64,000 nucleotides of DNA, from assembly GCA_963830545.1 (NCBI GenBank), contig CAWHMK010000002.1, positions 1 through 64,000 on the forward strand. Direction: 5' to 3'. Positions 25,454 through 34,769 of this stretch are shown piece by piece. Both the position numbers and the translations under genes were made by a program. This stretch comes from DATGJX01 sp963830545. GTDB lineage: Bacteria > Vulcanimicrobiota > Vulcanimicrobiia > Vulcanimicrobiales > Vulcanimicrobiaceae. Under the pieces are notes generated by a model. It did no database searches and had not been told where the DNA came from. It saw only the letters and a program-made list of their open reading frames with translations. The stretch's first letter is position 1. Every line of letters begins with the position of its first letter.

Positions 25454-26431
25454 CTCTCCCATGTTCGCTTCGCGCGCTCCGTCGTGCAGCCGGCGCAGGA
25501 AGCCGCTTACGCCGCGAATGCGGTTCTCGATGTGCCCGATCGGGAGCAAAGCGGTCAGTTGCACGTTCGTTTCGTTTATCGCAGTGAGGAAGACGCGAGC
25601 GTTCTCCGCCTCCAGTTTACCCGCAATTTCGATGACCGTTTCGGTTGCCGCGCGCTGCGCGATGGTCCGCAACCCGCCGATTGCGCCCTTCCACGCAATC
25701 AGTGCGTTCACCGGAATCGTCAGCGCCGAAACGCACATCGAATAGTTGGTGAACGGCGACGTATTGATTTTCGAGTTCGGGACGATGACGAGGTTTCTCT
25801 CGAAATCGCGAATCATGGTGTTGTGCCAATGGATGTCGACTACTTCGCCTTCCGCGAAATCGAACTTGACGTAGTCGCCGATACGCAGCTGCCGTGCGGC
25901 GACGATTTGCACGCCCGCGAACAGGTTGCTCAGCGTATCGTTTAGCGCGAGCGCAACGGCCAGGCCCCCTAATCCGAGCGTCGTCAGCAGCGGTGCGATC
26001 GCGATTCCGAGCGAACTCAGGACCGTCAGCAAACCAATGATGAGGATCGCGCCTTGGACGAGCGTCGAATACAGCGACACCGAGAAGAGCGTATGTTCCG
26101 TGCGCCGGCCGAACGCTTCTATCCATGCGCCGGCGGTGCGCGCGGCAATCCACATCAGCGAAAACACGAACAATGCGCCGATGGCGCGATCGAGGAAGTT
26201 CGCCTCGCGCGCGGAGAGCGTAATATGGTCCATGCCGAGGTAGAGTCCCGCGAGCGCGCCCCATAGGACGATTACGGTCCCGACGATCGACATCATCGTT
26301 TCGAGCGCGTGCCAGCCGTGCTTCGAGGTCGTGCGCCGCAGCGGCCGAACGATCAGCACGTAGGCGATGACGCCGGCGATGATTCCGCCGAGGATCCACG
26401 CCAGGGGAAGCATCTGCGCTGCTTTTCCCAT
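25448..26431 (-). CDS. Small-conductance mechanosensitive channel family protein
   Basis: Inner-membrane MscS-family channel that relieves osmotic pressure or has a related task. The 327-residue product has four hydrophobic segments, ending with the pore helix ILIIGLLTVLSSLGIAIAPLLTTLGLGGLAVALALNDTLSNLFAG, then the MscS beta domain with the GDYVKFDFAEGEVVDIHWHNTMIRDF motif and VPNSKI. The start may be ATG 26431 or the ATG six codons later. It lies 41 bases after priA on the same strand and may share its transcript. Confidence 0.92.
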   Translation of the reverse strand: MGKAAQMLPLAWILGGIIAGVIAYVLIVRPLRRTTSKHGWHALETMMSIVGTVIVLWGALAGLYLGMDHITLSAREANFLDRAIGALFVFSLMWIAARTAGAWIEAFGRRTEHTLFSVSLYSTLVQGAILIIGLLTVLSSLGIAIAPLLTTLGLGGLAVALALNDTLSNLFAGVQIVAARQLRIGDYVKFDFAEGEVVDIHWHNTMIRDFERNLVIVPNSKINTSPFTNYSMCVSALTIPVNALIAWKGAIGGLRTIAQRAATETVIEIAGKLEAENARVFLTAINETNVQLTALLPIGHIENRIRGVSGFLRRLHDGAREANMGEL

Positions 26432-26472
26432 CGTGGCGGATACTACCCGAAAATGTGCGAGAGTGCCTCTCG

Positions 26473-28851
26473 CTACGGATCGACGTTAATGGCTAGGCGC
26501 GTGTGGCGATTCGCTCGCGCGGCAGGCACTATGCGCTCGCGTATTGCCGCGCGTACCGGTACTGCGTCGCCGGCCTTCAATGCGATGCGAAAGCGCCACT
26601 CGTCGTTCAGGCGCGCTATCGGATACGGAGCGGGGCCAAGCACTTCGGCCTGCGGAATCTCTTCCAGCATCTGCGCGTACTGTATGGCCTGCTCGAGTAC
26701 CTTTGGGCGATCGCGGCCGATGATGCCAAGATAGACAAGCTGCGCCGCAGGCGGATAACACAGCTCACGCCGCAGCGTCACTTCCGCGTTCGCAAAACCT
26801 TCGTAATCGTGAGCGGCGGCGCATACGATTGCCGGATGCTCCGGGCAATACGTTTGCACGATGGCCTCGCCGGGACGCGCGCGCCCGCTGCGCCCGCACA
26901 CTTGGGTCACGAGATCGAACGTCCGCTCTGCCGCGCGAAAATCCGGCGCGTGCAGTCCGATGTCCGCGGCAATAACGCCGACCAGCGTGACGCTGGGGAA
27001 ATCCAGACCTTTTGCAACCATTTGCGTACCGACGAGGACGTCTGCGCTCGTTCCGAATTCGTCGAGCAGCCGCGCATGGTCGCCGATGCGCGTGGTCGTA
27101 TCGCCGTCCATGCGTACGACGCGCGCGTCCGGATAGAGACGCCGCACGTCTTCCGCAACCCGCTGCGTGCCCACGCCGAACTCGCGAATCGTTTCGGAGC
27201 CGCAGACTTCACACGCCGCCGGCAGCGGCCGCTGCGCATCGCAGTAATGGCAGCGCAGCAACCCTTCTGCTCGATGAACGGTGAGCGAAACGCTGCAGCG
27301 ATTACATTCCGGCACGAATCCGCAAGCGCGGCACAGGATGAAACCCGAGCTCCCCCGGCGGTTGACGAACAGCACCGACTTTTCTCCGAGTTTCAAACGC
27401 TCGCTCAGCGCCTGCGAGAGCAGCGTGCTGAAGATGCGCCTATTGCCGGCCTCGAATTCTTTGGCCATGTTCACCACGTGCACCGTAGGCAGCGCTTGAC
27501 CCGTAGCGCGCAGCGGCAGCCTGACGTATTCGATGCGATTGCGCCGCGCCGCGTCGTAGCTCTCCAATGCCGGGGTAGCACTTCCGAGCACGACCACTCC
27601 GCTTTCCAAACGCATGCGCTCGCGCGCAACCGTGACCGCGTGATAGCGCGGTGCCGAATCCTGCTTGTAGGTCGATTCGTGCGCCTCGTCGACGACGATC
27701 ATCCGCACGTCGCTCAGCGGCGCGAAAACAGCGCTGCGCGCTCCGACGACGACATCCACGTCACCCCGCGCACACGCCTGCCACGCATCGAAGCGTTCGC
27801 GCTCCGAGAGCGCGGAGTGAATCACCGCAACGCGCCCGGCGAATGCGCGCTCGAAACGACGCGCCGTCTGAGGCGTCAACGAAATCTCCGGAACCAAAAC
27901 GATAGCGCTGCCGCCGGCGCGCAGCACGTGCTTAATCGACTCGATGTACACGTACGTCTTGCCGCTGCCGGTGATCCCGTGCAGCAGTGTCTCGTGAAAC
28001 GCGCGAGCATCGGTGCGCTCCCTCAGCATGGCGATCGCTTCCGCTTGTTCCGGCGTGGGATCGAATTCCGCCATCGCAACGGGCGTCGCTCGCGCGCTCG
28101 AACGCTTCGGGGCCACTTCTTCTTCCCGAATGACGCCTGCGTTGAGCGCGCGGCTTATTATCGCGGGCGAAAATCCCGCGAGCAACGCGTCGGCACGTGG
28201 AACGCCGGGTTGCTGCCGCACGAAATCCAATAGCGCAGCAGCCTTCGGACCTCGGATGACGCCGGTTCCGGGCTGGAGCACCTTCACGCGATATTCGTGC
28301 GTCCGCGGATCCGCAACGCGCCGTTCGCGCCGGATTTCGCCGCTGCGCACGAGGACGTTTACGTGGCGCAGAAGGGTAGATCGGTCGCCGGTTCGGCGCG
28401 CGTCTGCATGCCGCAGCAGATGCTCGAGCGCGAAGCCCTCGCGAAAATCTTCCCAGATCAGCGACACCAACCGCCCGGGAACGGATGGATAGCGCTGCCG
28501 GTTCGGCTCGCCGACGGTCAGCACGAACGTGTCGACGGTACGCGGAACCGCTGCGTTCAGCACGACTGCCGTCAGCGCTTCGCCCAGCGTACACACGTAG
28601 TAATCGGCCACGAATCGTGCGAGCGCGAGACCGATCTCGTCAAACGCGCGCGGAACCCGCGGCGCCTCGATGACTTTGCGCAGCGGGCGATCCGACTCTC
28701 GCAATTCCGGCGCGGACACCACGAATGCAATTTCCTCGCGCGTACCGAGCGGAACGCGGACGACGTCGCCGATGCGAAGGCTGAGATCGGCGGCGTCGTA
28801 ACTCAGCGGCAGATCAAAACGCGACGAGCGGATGGCCGCCAGCGCGTCCAC
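26473..28851 (-). CDS. priA: Primosomal replication helicase PriA
   Basis: Helicase that restarts stalled replication forks. From GTG at 28851 it has 792 residues. The N-terminal DNA-binding domain lies in residues 1-110 (LPLSYDAADLSLRIGDVVRVPLG). The helicase motifs are Walker A GITGSGKT, the DEAH box VDEAHES, the GSATPA motif, and the zinc cysteines (CRACGFVPECNRC and CHYCDAQRPLPAACEVC). The last motifs, GTQMVAKGLDFP and QVCGRSGRARPG, are present. The start was chosen because the open frame before it overlaps aroB and is shadow-like; the gap to aroB is eight bases. Confidence 0.95.
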   Translation of the reverse strand: MDALAAIRSSRFDLPLSYDAADLSLRIGDVVRVPLGTREEIAFVVSAPELRESDRPLRKVIEAPRVPRAFDEIGLALARFVADYYVCTLGEALTAVVLNAAVPRTVDTFVLTVGEPNRQRYPSVPGRLVSLIWEDFREGFALEHLLRHADARRTGDRSTLLRHVNVLVRSGEIRRERRVADPRTHEYRVKVLQPGTGVIRGPKAAALLDFVRQQPGVPRADALLAGFSPAIISRALNAGVIREEEVAPKRSSARATPVAMAEFDPTPEQAEAIAMLRERTDARAFHETLLHGITGSGKTYVYIESIKHVLRAGGSAIVLVPEISLTPQTARRFERAFAGRVAVIHSALSERERFDAWQACARGDVDVVVGARSAVFAPLSDVRMIVVDEAHESTYKQDSAPRYHAVTVARERMRLESGVVVLGSATPALESYDAARRNRIEYVRLPLRATGQALPTVHVVNMAKEFEAGNRRIFSTLLSQALSERLKLGEKSVLFVNRRGSSGFILCRACGFVPECNRCSVSLTVHRAEGLLRCHYCDAQRPLPAACEVCGSETIREFGVGTQRVAEDVRRLYPDARVVRMDGDTTTRIGDHARLLDEFGTSADVLVGTQMVAKGLDFPSVTLVGVIAADIGLHAPDFRAAERTFDLVTQVCGRSGRARPGEAIVQTYCPEHPAIVCAAAHDYEGFANAEVTLRRELCYPPAAQLVYLGIIGRDRPKVLEQAIQYAQMLEEIPQAEVLGPAPYPIARLNDEWRFRIALKAGDAVPVRAAIRERIVPAARANRHTRLAINVDP

Positions 28852-28859
28852 GCAGCGGA

Positions 28860-29909
28860 CTAGCGGAATTCCTGGCCTCCCGGCGGCGACGCGATGCGTT
28901 GCAAAACGGCGCGCACGATGCGGGTGGGAACGGCGACGCCGTACTCTACGTCGCCAATCGCGCGTGGCAGAACGAATCGCAGCTTTCCATCCCGCTTTTT
29001 CTTGTCGGTGCTCATTGCGGCCAGGATCCTCGACGGCGACTCCCGCGTCCACACCGGCATTCGCAGCAGCGCGAGCAGCGTCAGCACGCGCAAATGCTCG
29101 TCTCGCGAAAAACGGCCGGTGCGCAGCGCAAGCAGCCCGGCCGCGCGCAGCCCGATGGACACTGCGGCACCATGGGATACGCGATAGTTGGACGCGCGCT
29201 CGATTGCATGGCCGAACGTGTGGCCCAAATTCAGCGTTTCGCGAATTCCGTGCTCGAGGCGGTCGTCGGCGACGATCATACGCTTCACGTTCTGCGCTTC
29301 CGCGACGATGGTTAGCCATGGCCAGCGCCAAAAGTCGTGCGGCGCGAGTGTTTCGAGCGCGTCGAACAAATCGTTGCCTTCGATGACGGCGTGTTTGACG
29401 ACCTCGGCGAGTCCCTCGCGAAGGTTACGGTATGGTAACGTGCGCAGCGCGTCGACGTGCGCAAATACGGCAACCGGTTCGCTGAACGTGCCGGCGAGAT
29501 TCTTGCCGGCCTTCAAATCTACGCCTGTTTTTCCTCCGATTGCGGCGTCGACCATCGCAACGAGCGATGTTGCCAGATGAATGTACGGCACGCCGCGCAT
29601 GTAAACGGATGCCGCAAAGCCGAAGAGATCGCTCGCCACGCCGCCTCCCACGCCGACGATCGCCGTCGTACGGTCCGCCCCGGTGCGTACCAGGGCATCC
29701 AGTACGAACTCCAGCGTGGAAAGCCGTTTGCGGCGCTCGCCCAGTTGGAACGGAAGCAGCGCAATGCGGCCCGGGATTCCGCGTGTCAGCGTACGCGCAT
29801 ATTGCGCTACGTTCGTATCGCACAGCACCGCGTACTGGGGGAGGCTCCGATCGCGAACGAACCGGCGCAGCGAATCGCGCACCGATTCCTCGACGGCGAT
29901 CTCCGTCAC
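28860..29909 (-). CDS. aroB: 3-dehydroquinate synthase
   Basis: Second enzyme of the shikimate pathway. The 349-residue product has NAD-binding GVGGGVASDLFGFAAS, the metal and substrate helix KHAVIEGNDLFDAL, and the conserved LNLGHTFGHAIE with His ligands. Start GTG at 29909 overlaps the stop of aroK (GTGA). AroK and AroC are encoded upstream in the same operon and PriA downstream. Confidence 0.95.
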   Translation of the reverse strand: MTEIAVEESVRDSLRRFVRDRSLPQYAVLCDTNVAQYARTLTRGIPGRIALLPFQLGERRKRLSTLEFVLDALVRTGADRTTAIVGVGGGVASDLFGFAASVYMRGVPYIHLATSLVAMVDAAIGGKTGVDLKAGKNLAGTFSEPVAVFAHVDALRTLPYRNLREGLAEVVKHAVIEGNDLFDALETLAPHDFWRWPWLTIVAEAQNVKRMIVADDRLEHGIRETLNLGHTFGHAIERASNYRVSHGAAVSIGLRAAGLLALRTGRFSRDEHLRVLTLLALLRMPVWTRESPSRILAAMSTDKKKRDGKLRFVLPRAIGDVEYGVAVPTRIVRAVLQRIASPPGGQEFR

Positions 29910-30427
29910 AACGCGATGTTTTTCTTGTTCAGCCACTGCGCGATATTCTCCACGATCTGCGCAGTGCTCATGTCCTCGGCCTCGACCACGAAATCGGCGT
30001 GCGAGTAGCGCGGCATGCGCGCGGTGTACAATTCCTTGATCTTGGAAAGCGAGGGCGCGGGACCGATGAGCGGGCGAACGACCTTGCTGCGCCGCAGCCG
30101 CCCCAAAATTTGTTCCGGCGGAACCTTCACGAACACGCGATACGTGCGCTTCTTCAGCAGCTTCAAACTCTCGTCGTAGGTCACGGCGCCGCCGCCCAGC
30201 GCGATGATACCGGGTTCGTCTTCGAGGATGGAACAAATCGCCTCGTATTCGTAGAGCCTGAATTGCCGCTCGCCCTGCGCGTAGAATATATCGCTCACGG
30301 GGCCATGGCGCGTCACCACGATTTCATCGACGTCGTAAAACTTCAGTCCCAACCTGCGGGCGAGCTTCTTGCCGATCGTCGATTTGCCGGCTGCCATGAA
30401 GCCGGTCAGGGCTACGTGCTTTTTCAT
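29906..30427 (-). CDS. aroK: Shikimate kinase
   Basis: Phosphorylates shikimate with ATP. The 173-residue product has P-loop GFMAAGKST (9-17), the DVDEIV motif binding Mg and shikimate, and the glycine triplet ALGGGAV. The LID region with RPLIG is present. The start follows the aroC stop with no gap (stop ends at 30428, start at 30427), and the stop overlaps aroB. Confidence 0.95.
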   Translation of the reverse strand: MKKHVALTGFMAAGKSTIGKKLARRLGLKFYDVDEIVVTRHGPVSDIFYAQGERQFRLYEYEAICSILEDEPGIIALGGGAVTYDESLKLLKKRTYRVFVKVPPEQILGRLRRSKVVRPLIGPAPSLSKIKELYTARMPRYSHADFVVEAEDMSTAQIVENIAQWLNKKNIAL

Positions 30428-31600
30428 TCACTCTCCGCGCGCACCGGCGGACGCGCCATCGAATAAAGTTGCAGCGGCGGCGGTGCTGCGACGCAGATTA
30501 TCGAGCGTCTCTTCAATCGAATCGCCGCCGTACTTTTCGAGTACCGGCGCCGTGAGCGCAAGGCGAACCATGGCCTCACCGACGACAGCCGCGGCCGGAA
30601 CCACGCACACGTCGCTGCGCACGATTGACGCGGGCGCAGCGGTTTTCTCGTGCAGATTCACCGACGGCAGCGCTTTCATCAGCGTGGGAATCGGCTTCAC
30701 GCTCACGCGCAGCACGATGGCCTGGCCGTTGCTCATGCCGCCCTCGATGCCGCCTGCGCGGTTGCTGCCTCGAACGACGTCTTCGTTTTCGAATGCGAAG
30801 GTGTCGTGCGCTGCAGATCCCGGACGCGAAGCGAGGTCCGCACCGAGTCCCACTTCGACCCCCTTCACGGTTTGCATCGCCATCAGTGCGCCGGCAAGTA
30901 CGCCGTCCAGGCGCGTATCCGGCTGCCGGTTGCTCCCGATACCGGCCGGAACGCCGTCTATGCGCACCACGTACTGGCCGCCGAGCGTGTCGCCGGCACT
31001 CTTCGCTTCGTCGATTGCGGAAATCATCCGCCGCGAAGTTTCCGCATGTGGGCAGCGCACGTCGCTTTCCTCGACGTCCCCAGGCGAGAACTCCTCGAGC
31101 GCAGGCGATTCCACGCTGCCGATGCGGTGCACGTACGACCGCGTCGTTATACCGAGTGTCTCCAAAAATTGGGCGCAGATTGCACCGATGCCGACGCGCA
31201 GTGCGGTTTCGCGCGCGCTTGCGCGTTCGAGCACGTTGCGCAAGTCGCGGTGCCGGTATTTCAACGCTCCCGCGTAATCCGCGTGTCCGGGGCGCGGGTT
31301 CGTGAGCGGCTTTCCGTGGCCGGTAATCGGATCCATGAGTTCGCGTGCGTTCTCGAAATCGCGGTTGCGAATCATCAGGGCGATCGGCGAGCCGAGCGTG
31401 CACGAACCGCGCACGCCCGCTAAAAACTCGATTTCGTCGCGCTCGATTTTCATTCGCGCGCCGCGCCCGTGGCCGCCTTGCCGCTTCGTCAGCTCGGCGT
31501 TGATTCGCTCGGAATCAAGACGCAACTGCGCGGGAATGCCGTCCAGAATACCGACCAGCGCCGGTCCGTGAGATTCGCCTGCGGTCAGATAGCGGAACAT
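30428..31600 (-). CDS. aroC: Chorismate synthase
   Basis: Last enzyme of the shikimate pathway; turns EPSP into chorismate with reduced FMN. The 390-residue product has all three family signatures: GESHGPALVGILDGIPAQL at the start, GHGRGARMKIE, and RPGHADYAGALKY with SARETALRVGIGAI. It is the first gene of aroC-aroK-aroB-priA. No promoter was identified with confidence in the 54 bases before it. Confidence 0.96.
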   Translation of the reverse strand: MFRYLTAGESHGPALVGILDGIPAQLRLDSERINAELTKRQGGHGRGARMKIERDEIEFLAGVRGSCTLGSPIALMIRNRDFENARELMDPITGHGKPLTNPRPGHADYAGALKYRHRDLRNVLERASARETALRVGIGAICAQFLETLGITTRSYVHRIGSVESPALEEFSPGDVEESDVRCPHAETSRRMISAIDEAKSAGDTLGGQYVVRIDGVPAGIGSNRQPDTRLDGVLAGALMAMQTVKGVEVGLGADLASRPGSAAHDTFAFENEDVVRGSNRAGGIEGGMSNGQAIVLRVSVKPIPTLMKALPSVNLHEKTAAPASIVRSDVCVVPAAAVVGEAMVRLALTAPVLEKYGGDSIEETLDNLRRSTAAAATLFDGASAGARGE

Positions 31601-31654
31601 CCGCTACTCTCTTGGCGGGCGAACGCGGGCGTCCTACCGGACCGGCCGCCGCCG

Positions 31655-32869
31655 CTAGGCTTCGCCTTTGATCGCCGGTTTGAGCAGCACCTTGGTATAA
31701 CCGTCTTTACGCAGATCGAATTTTTCGTATGCGTCCGGCGCGGCTTCCAGCGGCAGACGATGACTCACCAGGAAACTCGGCTTTGCCAGCCCGGCGACGA
31801 TCAAATCGCGCAGATATTCGTTGTAGCGCTTCACCGGAGCCTGTCCCATCTCGACGGTTACGCCTTTGTTCCACGCCGAGCCAAGCGACATGGTGAATTT
31901 GCCTTGCTTTTCTTGATCGGTGACGCCGCGCGGATCTTCTTCGAAGTACACGCCGATGAGACCGATGCGTCCCGTCGGATTCACGACGCGAATGCAGTCT
32001 TCGAGTATCTGGTTCGGATCCTGCGTCTGTCCGGCCGCATCGTCTTTATACGCTTCATAGCCGACTGCATCGATGGCGCACATCACGCCGGGCATTTTGT
32101 CGCCGGCGCCCGCGCGTAAATTCTGAACTTGCTCGCGGTGCGGCTTGCGCAGCTCGATGATTTGCTCCACTGGATCGCTCTTGCTGAAGTCGACGGCAAC
32201 CGCGCCTTCGATCTGACGCACTTTCTCCAAACGCTCCGGAACGCAGTCGACGACGTAAATTTCCGCTGCTCCACGAATGCGCGCGCTCAAGGCAGCCATC
32301 AAACCAACGGGTCCTGCTCCCCAAATCGCGACGGTGTCGCCGGGCCGCACCTGCACCATCTCGGTCGCGTGATATCCCGTCGGAAAGATATCCGCGAGGA
32401 GCACGAAGTCGTCTTCCCAGCGATCGTTCGGCGTGCCGGGAAGTTTGAGCGCGTTGAAATCCGCGTACGGAACGCGCACGTACTCCGCCTGGCCCCCTCC
32501 GAACGGGCCCATTCCGGAATACCCGTAGCCTGCGCCGTGACCGTTGGGATTCAATGTGAGGCACGCGTTGGTGTACCCCCGATGGCAGTTGAAACAGAAC
32601 CCGCAGGCGATATTGAAGGGAAGCACGACGCGATCGCCCGCTTTGAGCGAACGCACTGCCGGGCCGACCTCCTCGATGACGCCAAGGTTTTCATGTCCGA
32701 AGACGGTGCCCGCTTCCATAGGCGCGCGTCCTTCGTACATGTGCAGGTCGCTGCCGCAAATTGCGGCGGTCGTCAAGCGCATCAGCGCATCGGCAGGCTC
32801 CTGGATTTTTGGTTTGTCGACTTGCTCGACCGCGACTTTACGGGGTTCTTTCCAAACAACAGCACGCAT
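31655..32869 (-). CDS. Zinc-dependent alcohol dehydrogenase, formaldehyde-dehydrogenase-like
   Basis: Medium-chain dehydrogenase of 404 residues. Catalytic zinc ligands are Cys38 and His59-Glu60 (ICGSDLH, GHENLG). The structural zinc cysteines are 89, 92, 95 and 103 (CGFCFNCHRGYTNAC). The NAD motif is WGAGPVGLMAA. The long insert around DAVGYEAYKDDAAGQTQDP and the NP(T/N)GRIGLIGVY block resemble the glutathione-independent formaldehyde dehydrogenase group (FdhA-like). The substrate is not proven. It lies on the same strand as the extradiol dioxygenase gene, 67 bases downstream. Confidence 0.88.
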   Translation of the reverse strand: MRAVVWKEPRKVAVEQVDKPKIQEPADALMRLTTAAICGSDLHMYEGRAPMEAGTVFGHENLGVIEEVGPAVRSLKAGDRVVLPFNIACGFCFNCHRGYTNACLTLNPNGHGAGYGYSGMGPFGGGQAEYVRVPYADFNALKLPGTPNDRWEDDFVLLADIFPTGYHATEMVQVRPGDTVAIWGAGPVGLMAALSARIRGAAEIYVVDCVPERLEKVRQIEGAVAVDFSKSDPVEQIIELRKPHREQVQNLRAGAGDKMPGVMCAIDAVGYEAYKDDAAGQTQDPNQILEDCIRVVNPTGRIGLIGVYFEEDPRGVTDQEKQGKFTMSLGSAWNKGVTVEMGQAPVKRYNEYLRDLIVAGLAKPSFLVSHRLPLEAAPDAYEKFDLRKDGYTKVLLKPAIKGEA

Positions 32870-32936
32870 CGTCTATCCCTCCAGGGCACAGGTGTTCCCA
32901 TTTTGGAACGATGCATGCGAGCACTCAAGCGAGACG

Positions 32937-33719
32937 TCAGTCGAACCGGATGCTGAGCATCGAGACCGATCCCCCGTCTATTCCCTCGACCGGAAACGTT
33001 ATCTGGTCGCTCTCACGACGCACGCCGAGCACGTACACCAAGGGCAAGTAGTGATCGGGGGTAGGCGCGGCCAGGAGCGCGTCAGGTCCGATCGATTCGT
33101 AATCGACCAAAGGCGCGTCATCTCGTTCGAGCAATAGCTCGCGCACGCGCTTTTCGAATCGCACTGCCCAATCGAACGGCTCGGCGGGATGACGGCCCCA
33201 CGCATAAGCGTGCAGATTGTGCACGACGTTTCCGCTGCCGACGATCAGCACTCCGTCGTCGCGCAGGGGAGCAAGTTTTTTCGCCAAGTCGAAGTGAAAC
33301 CGCGGCGGTTTGGTTTCGTCGATGCTCAGTTGCACGACCGGCACAACCGCATCGGGAAACACGTGGGTCAGAACGGACCACGTGCCGTGATCCAATCCCC
33401 AACTCTCGTCGAGCGAAACCTCCGCCGGATGCAACATGGCGGCGATGCGGCGCGCAAGGGCCGGGTCGCCGGGCGCGGGATACGAAGCCTCGAATAGCTC
33501 GCGTGGAAAACCGCCGAAGTCGTGAATGGTTCGCGGGTGCGCCATTGCCGTCACGGCGGTTTCTTCCACATACCAGTGCGCCGAAATCGCGAGAACCGCA
33601 CGCGGCTTGGGCAAACTGCGGCCGATGGCGTGCCACTTCTTGCCGTACACGTTTTCCGTGATTGCGTTCATCGGATTGCCGTGACCGAAAAAGATCGCCG
33701 GCATCGGCGCCTTATTCAT
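32937..33719 (-). CDS. LigB/YgiD-type extradiol dioxygenase (4,5-DOPA dioxygenase-like)
   Basis: Metal-dependent ring-cleavage dioxygenase family of 260 residues. It has FFGHGNPMNA with the metal ligand His13, AISAHWY with His48, the DHGTWSVL motif and GSGNVVHNLHAY. The size and motifs match the YgiD group rather than LigB. The natural substrate is unknown. It sits three bases after the yceI-like gene on the same strand and is probably co-transcribed with it. Confidence 0.88.
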   Translation of the reverse strand: MNKAPMPAIFFGHGNPMNAITENVYGKKWHAIGRSLPKPRAVLAISAHWYVEETAVTAMAHPRTIHDFGGFPRELFEASYPAPGDPALARRIAAMLHPAEVSLDESWGLDHGTWSVLTHVFPDAVVPVVQLSIDETKPPRFHFDLAKKLAPLRDDGVLIVGSGNVVHNLHAYAWGRHPAEPFDWAVRFEKRVRELLLERDDAPLVDYESIGPDALLAAPTPDHYLPLVYVLGVRRESDQITFPVEGIDGGSVSMLSIRFD

Positions 33720-33722
33720 ATC

Positions 33723-34271
33723 TTACCGTTGCAGTAACGCCTCGATGTTGAGTTCTATGCGCACTTCGTCGCTGACCACGACGCCGCCCGTTTCGAGCGC
33801 GGCGTTCCAGGCCAAACCGAAATCTTTCCGGTTGATGGTCGTGTGCGCGCTGTAACCGACGCGCTGTCCGCCCCAGGGGTCGCTGGCGCGGCCCTCAAAA
33901 CTCGCGGCCAACGCGACCTGGCGCGTAACGCCGTGGATCGTCAGGTTTCCGTGCACGGTGAAGTCGTCGGGCGCGCCCTCGATGCGGGTGCTATCGAAGG
34001 TGAGCGCCGGGTATTTTTCGACCTCCAAGAAATCGGCGGACTTCAGGTGGGCATCGCGCTGCTCTTCGCGCGTGTCGATGGAAGCGGCGTCAATCGTTAC
34101 GTTGACGGCGCTGGGCAAGTCGCTGTCCGGGAGGACTTCGATGCTTCCCTGGAAGGCGGCAAAGCGGCCGCGCACTTTGGTGATCATCAGGTGCCGGACG
34201 ACGAATTCGACCGTAGTATGGCCCTGATCGAGGGAGTAGGTGAGCTTTTCTTGTGTTTCCGTGGTCGTCAT
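33723..34271 (-). CDS. YceI family protein
   Basis: Lipocalin-like beta-barrel protein of 182 residues that binds long, polyisoprenoid-type ligands in known members. Signatures are YSLDQGHTTVEFVVRHLMITKVRGRF at the start, DSDLPSA, DFLEVEKYPALTF and VHGNLTIHGVTRQVAL. It lacks a signal peptide, so it should be cytosolic. The gene is divergent from an HxlR-type regulator, with a candidate operator between them. This arrangement suggests control by that regulator. Confidence 0.92.
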   Translation of the reverse strand: MTTTETQEKLTYSLDQGHTTVEFVVRHLMITKVRGRFAAFQGSIEVLPDSDLPSAVNVTIDAASIDTREEQRDAHLKSADFLEVEKYPALTFDSTRIEGAPDDFTVHGNLTIHGVTRQVALAASFEGRASDPWGGQRVGYSAHTTINRKDFGLAWNAALETGGVVVSDEVRIELNIEALLQR

Positions 34272-34293
34272 GATACAGTCACTTTTACATACC

Positions 34294-34312
34294 TACTTAC
34301 AGAACACAAGTA
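34294..34312. promoter_or_regulatory. Candidate HxlR-type operator
   Basis: The inverted repeat TACTT-N9-AAGTA lies in the 68 bases between the divergent yceI-like and hxlR-like genes. Its arms resemble the TACT/AGTA arms of DUF24 (HxlR/YodB) family boxes. It is well placed to control both genes. Confidence 0.5.
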
Positions 34313-34339
34313 CGCACCCGAAAGTAGCCAAGTTACCAC

Positions 34340-34729
34340 ATGGAAACCAAGACCCTCCCGCTTCCCAGCGACGCCGACGTTTATCAGGGCGACTGCCCGA
34401 CCCGCACGATCCTCGACCGCATTGCGGACAAGTGGACGACGCTCATCATCGGCATACTCGCGCAAAGCGAGCGGCGACGTTTCAACGAGCTCAAACGTCT
34501 GATCGGCGGAATCTCGCAGAAGATGCTCACTCAGACCCTGCGCGATCTCGAGCGCGACGGTTTGGTAGAACGCACGATGTACGCCGAGATTCCGCCGCGC
34601 GTGGAATACGCGCTCACACCGCTCGGCAAAACCCTCTGCGAACCGATCGGCGCGCTCACGCAATGGGCGCACGATCACATCGGCGAGGTCAGGCAAGCCC
34701 AGTCGGACTTCGACGGCAAAGCCCGCTGA
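34340..34729 (+). CDS. HxlR family winged-helix regulator
   Basis: The 129-residue protein matches the HxlR/DUF24 family: CPTRTILDRIADKWTTLIIGIL, the recognition helix region ISQKMLTQTLRDLERDGLVER, and PPRVEYALTPLGKTL. Cys19 is at the position where redox-sensing members carry the reactive thiol. It likely senses electrophiles or oxidants and represses the divergent yceI-dioxygenase pair. A candidate operator lies at 34294-34312. Confidence 0.93.
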   Translation: METKTLPLPSDADVYQGDCPTRTILDRIADKWTTLIIGILAQSERRRFNELKRLIGGISQKMLTQTLRDLERDGLVERTMYAEIPPRVEYALTPLGKTLCEPIGALTQWAHDHIGEVRQAQSDFDGKAR

Positions 34730-34734
34730 ATACT

Positions 34735-34750
34735 TGAAACAGTCGTTTCA
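34735..34750. promoter_or_regulatory. Candidate TetR operator
   Basis: A perfect inverted repeat, TGAAAC-agtc-GTTTCA, lies 20 bases before the TetR-family start, within or next to the likely promoter (TATGAT at 34753). It fits autoregulation of the tetR-transporter pair. Confidence 0.5.
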
Positions 34751-34769
34751 TTTATGATAAAGTACGCGT

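Noticed and set aside
26503..28233. Long plus-strand open frame opposite priA
   Set aside because: Antisense to a well-identified helicase; composition (Arg, Ala, His) is that of a GC-rich shadow frame and no domain is seen.
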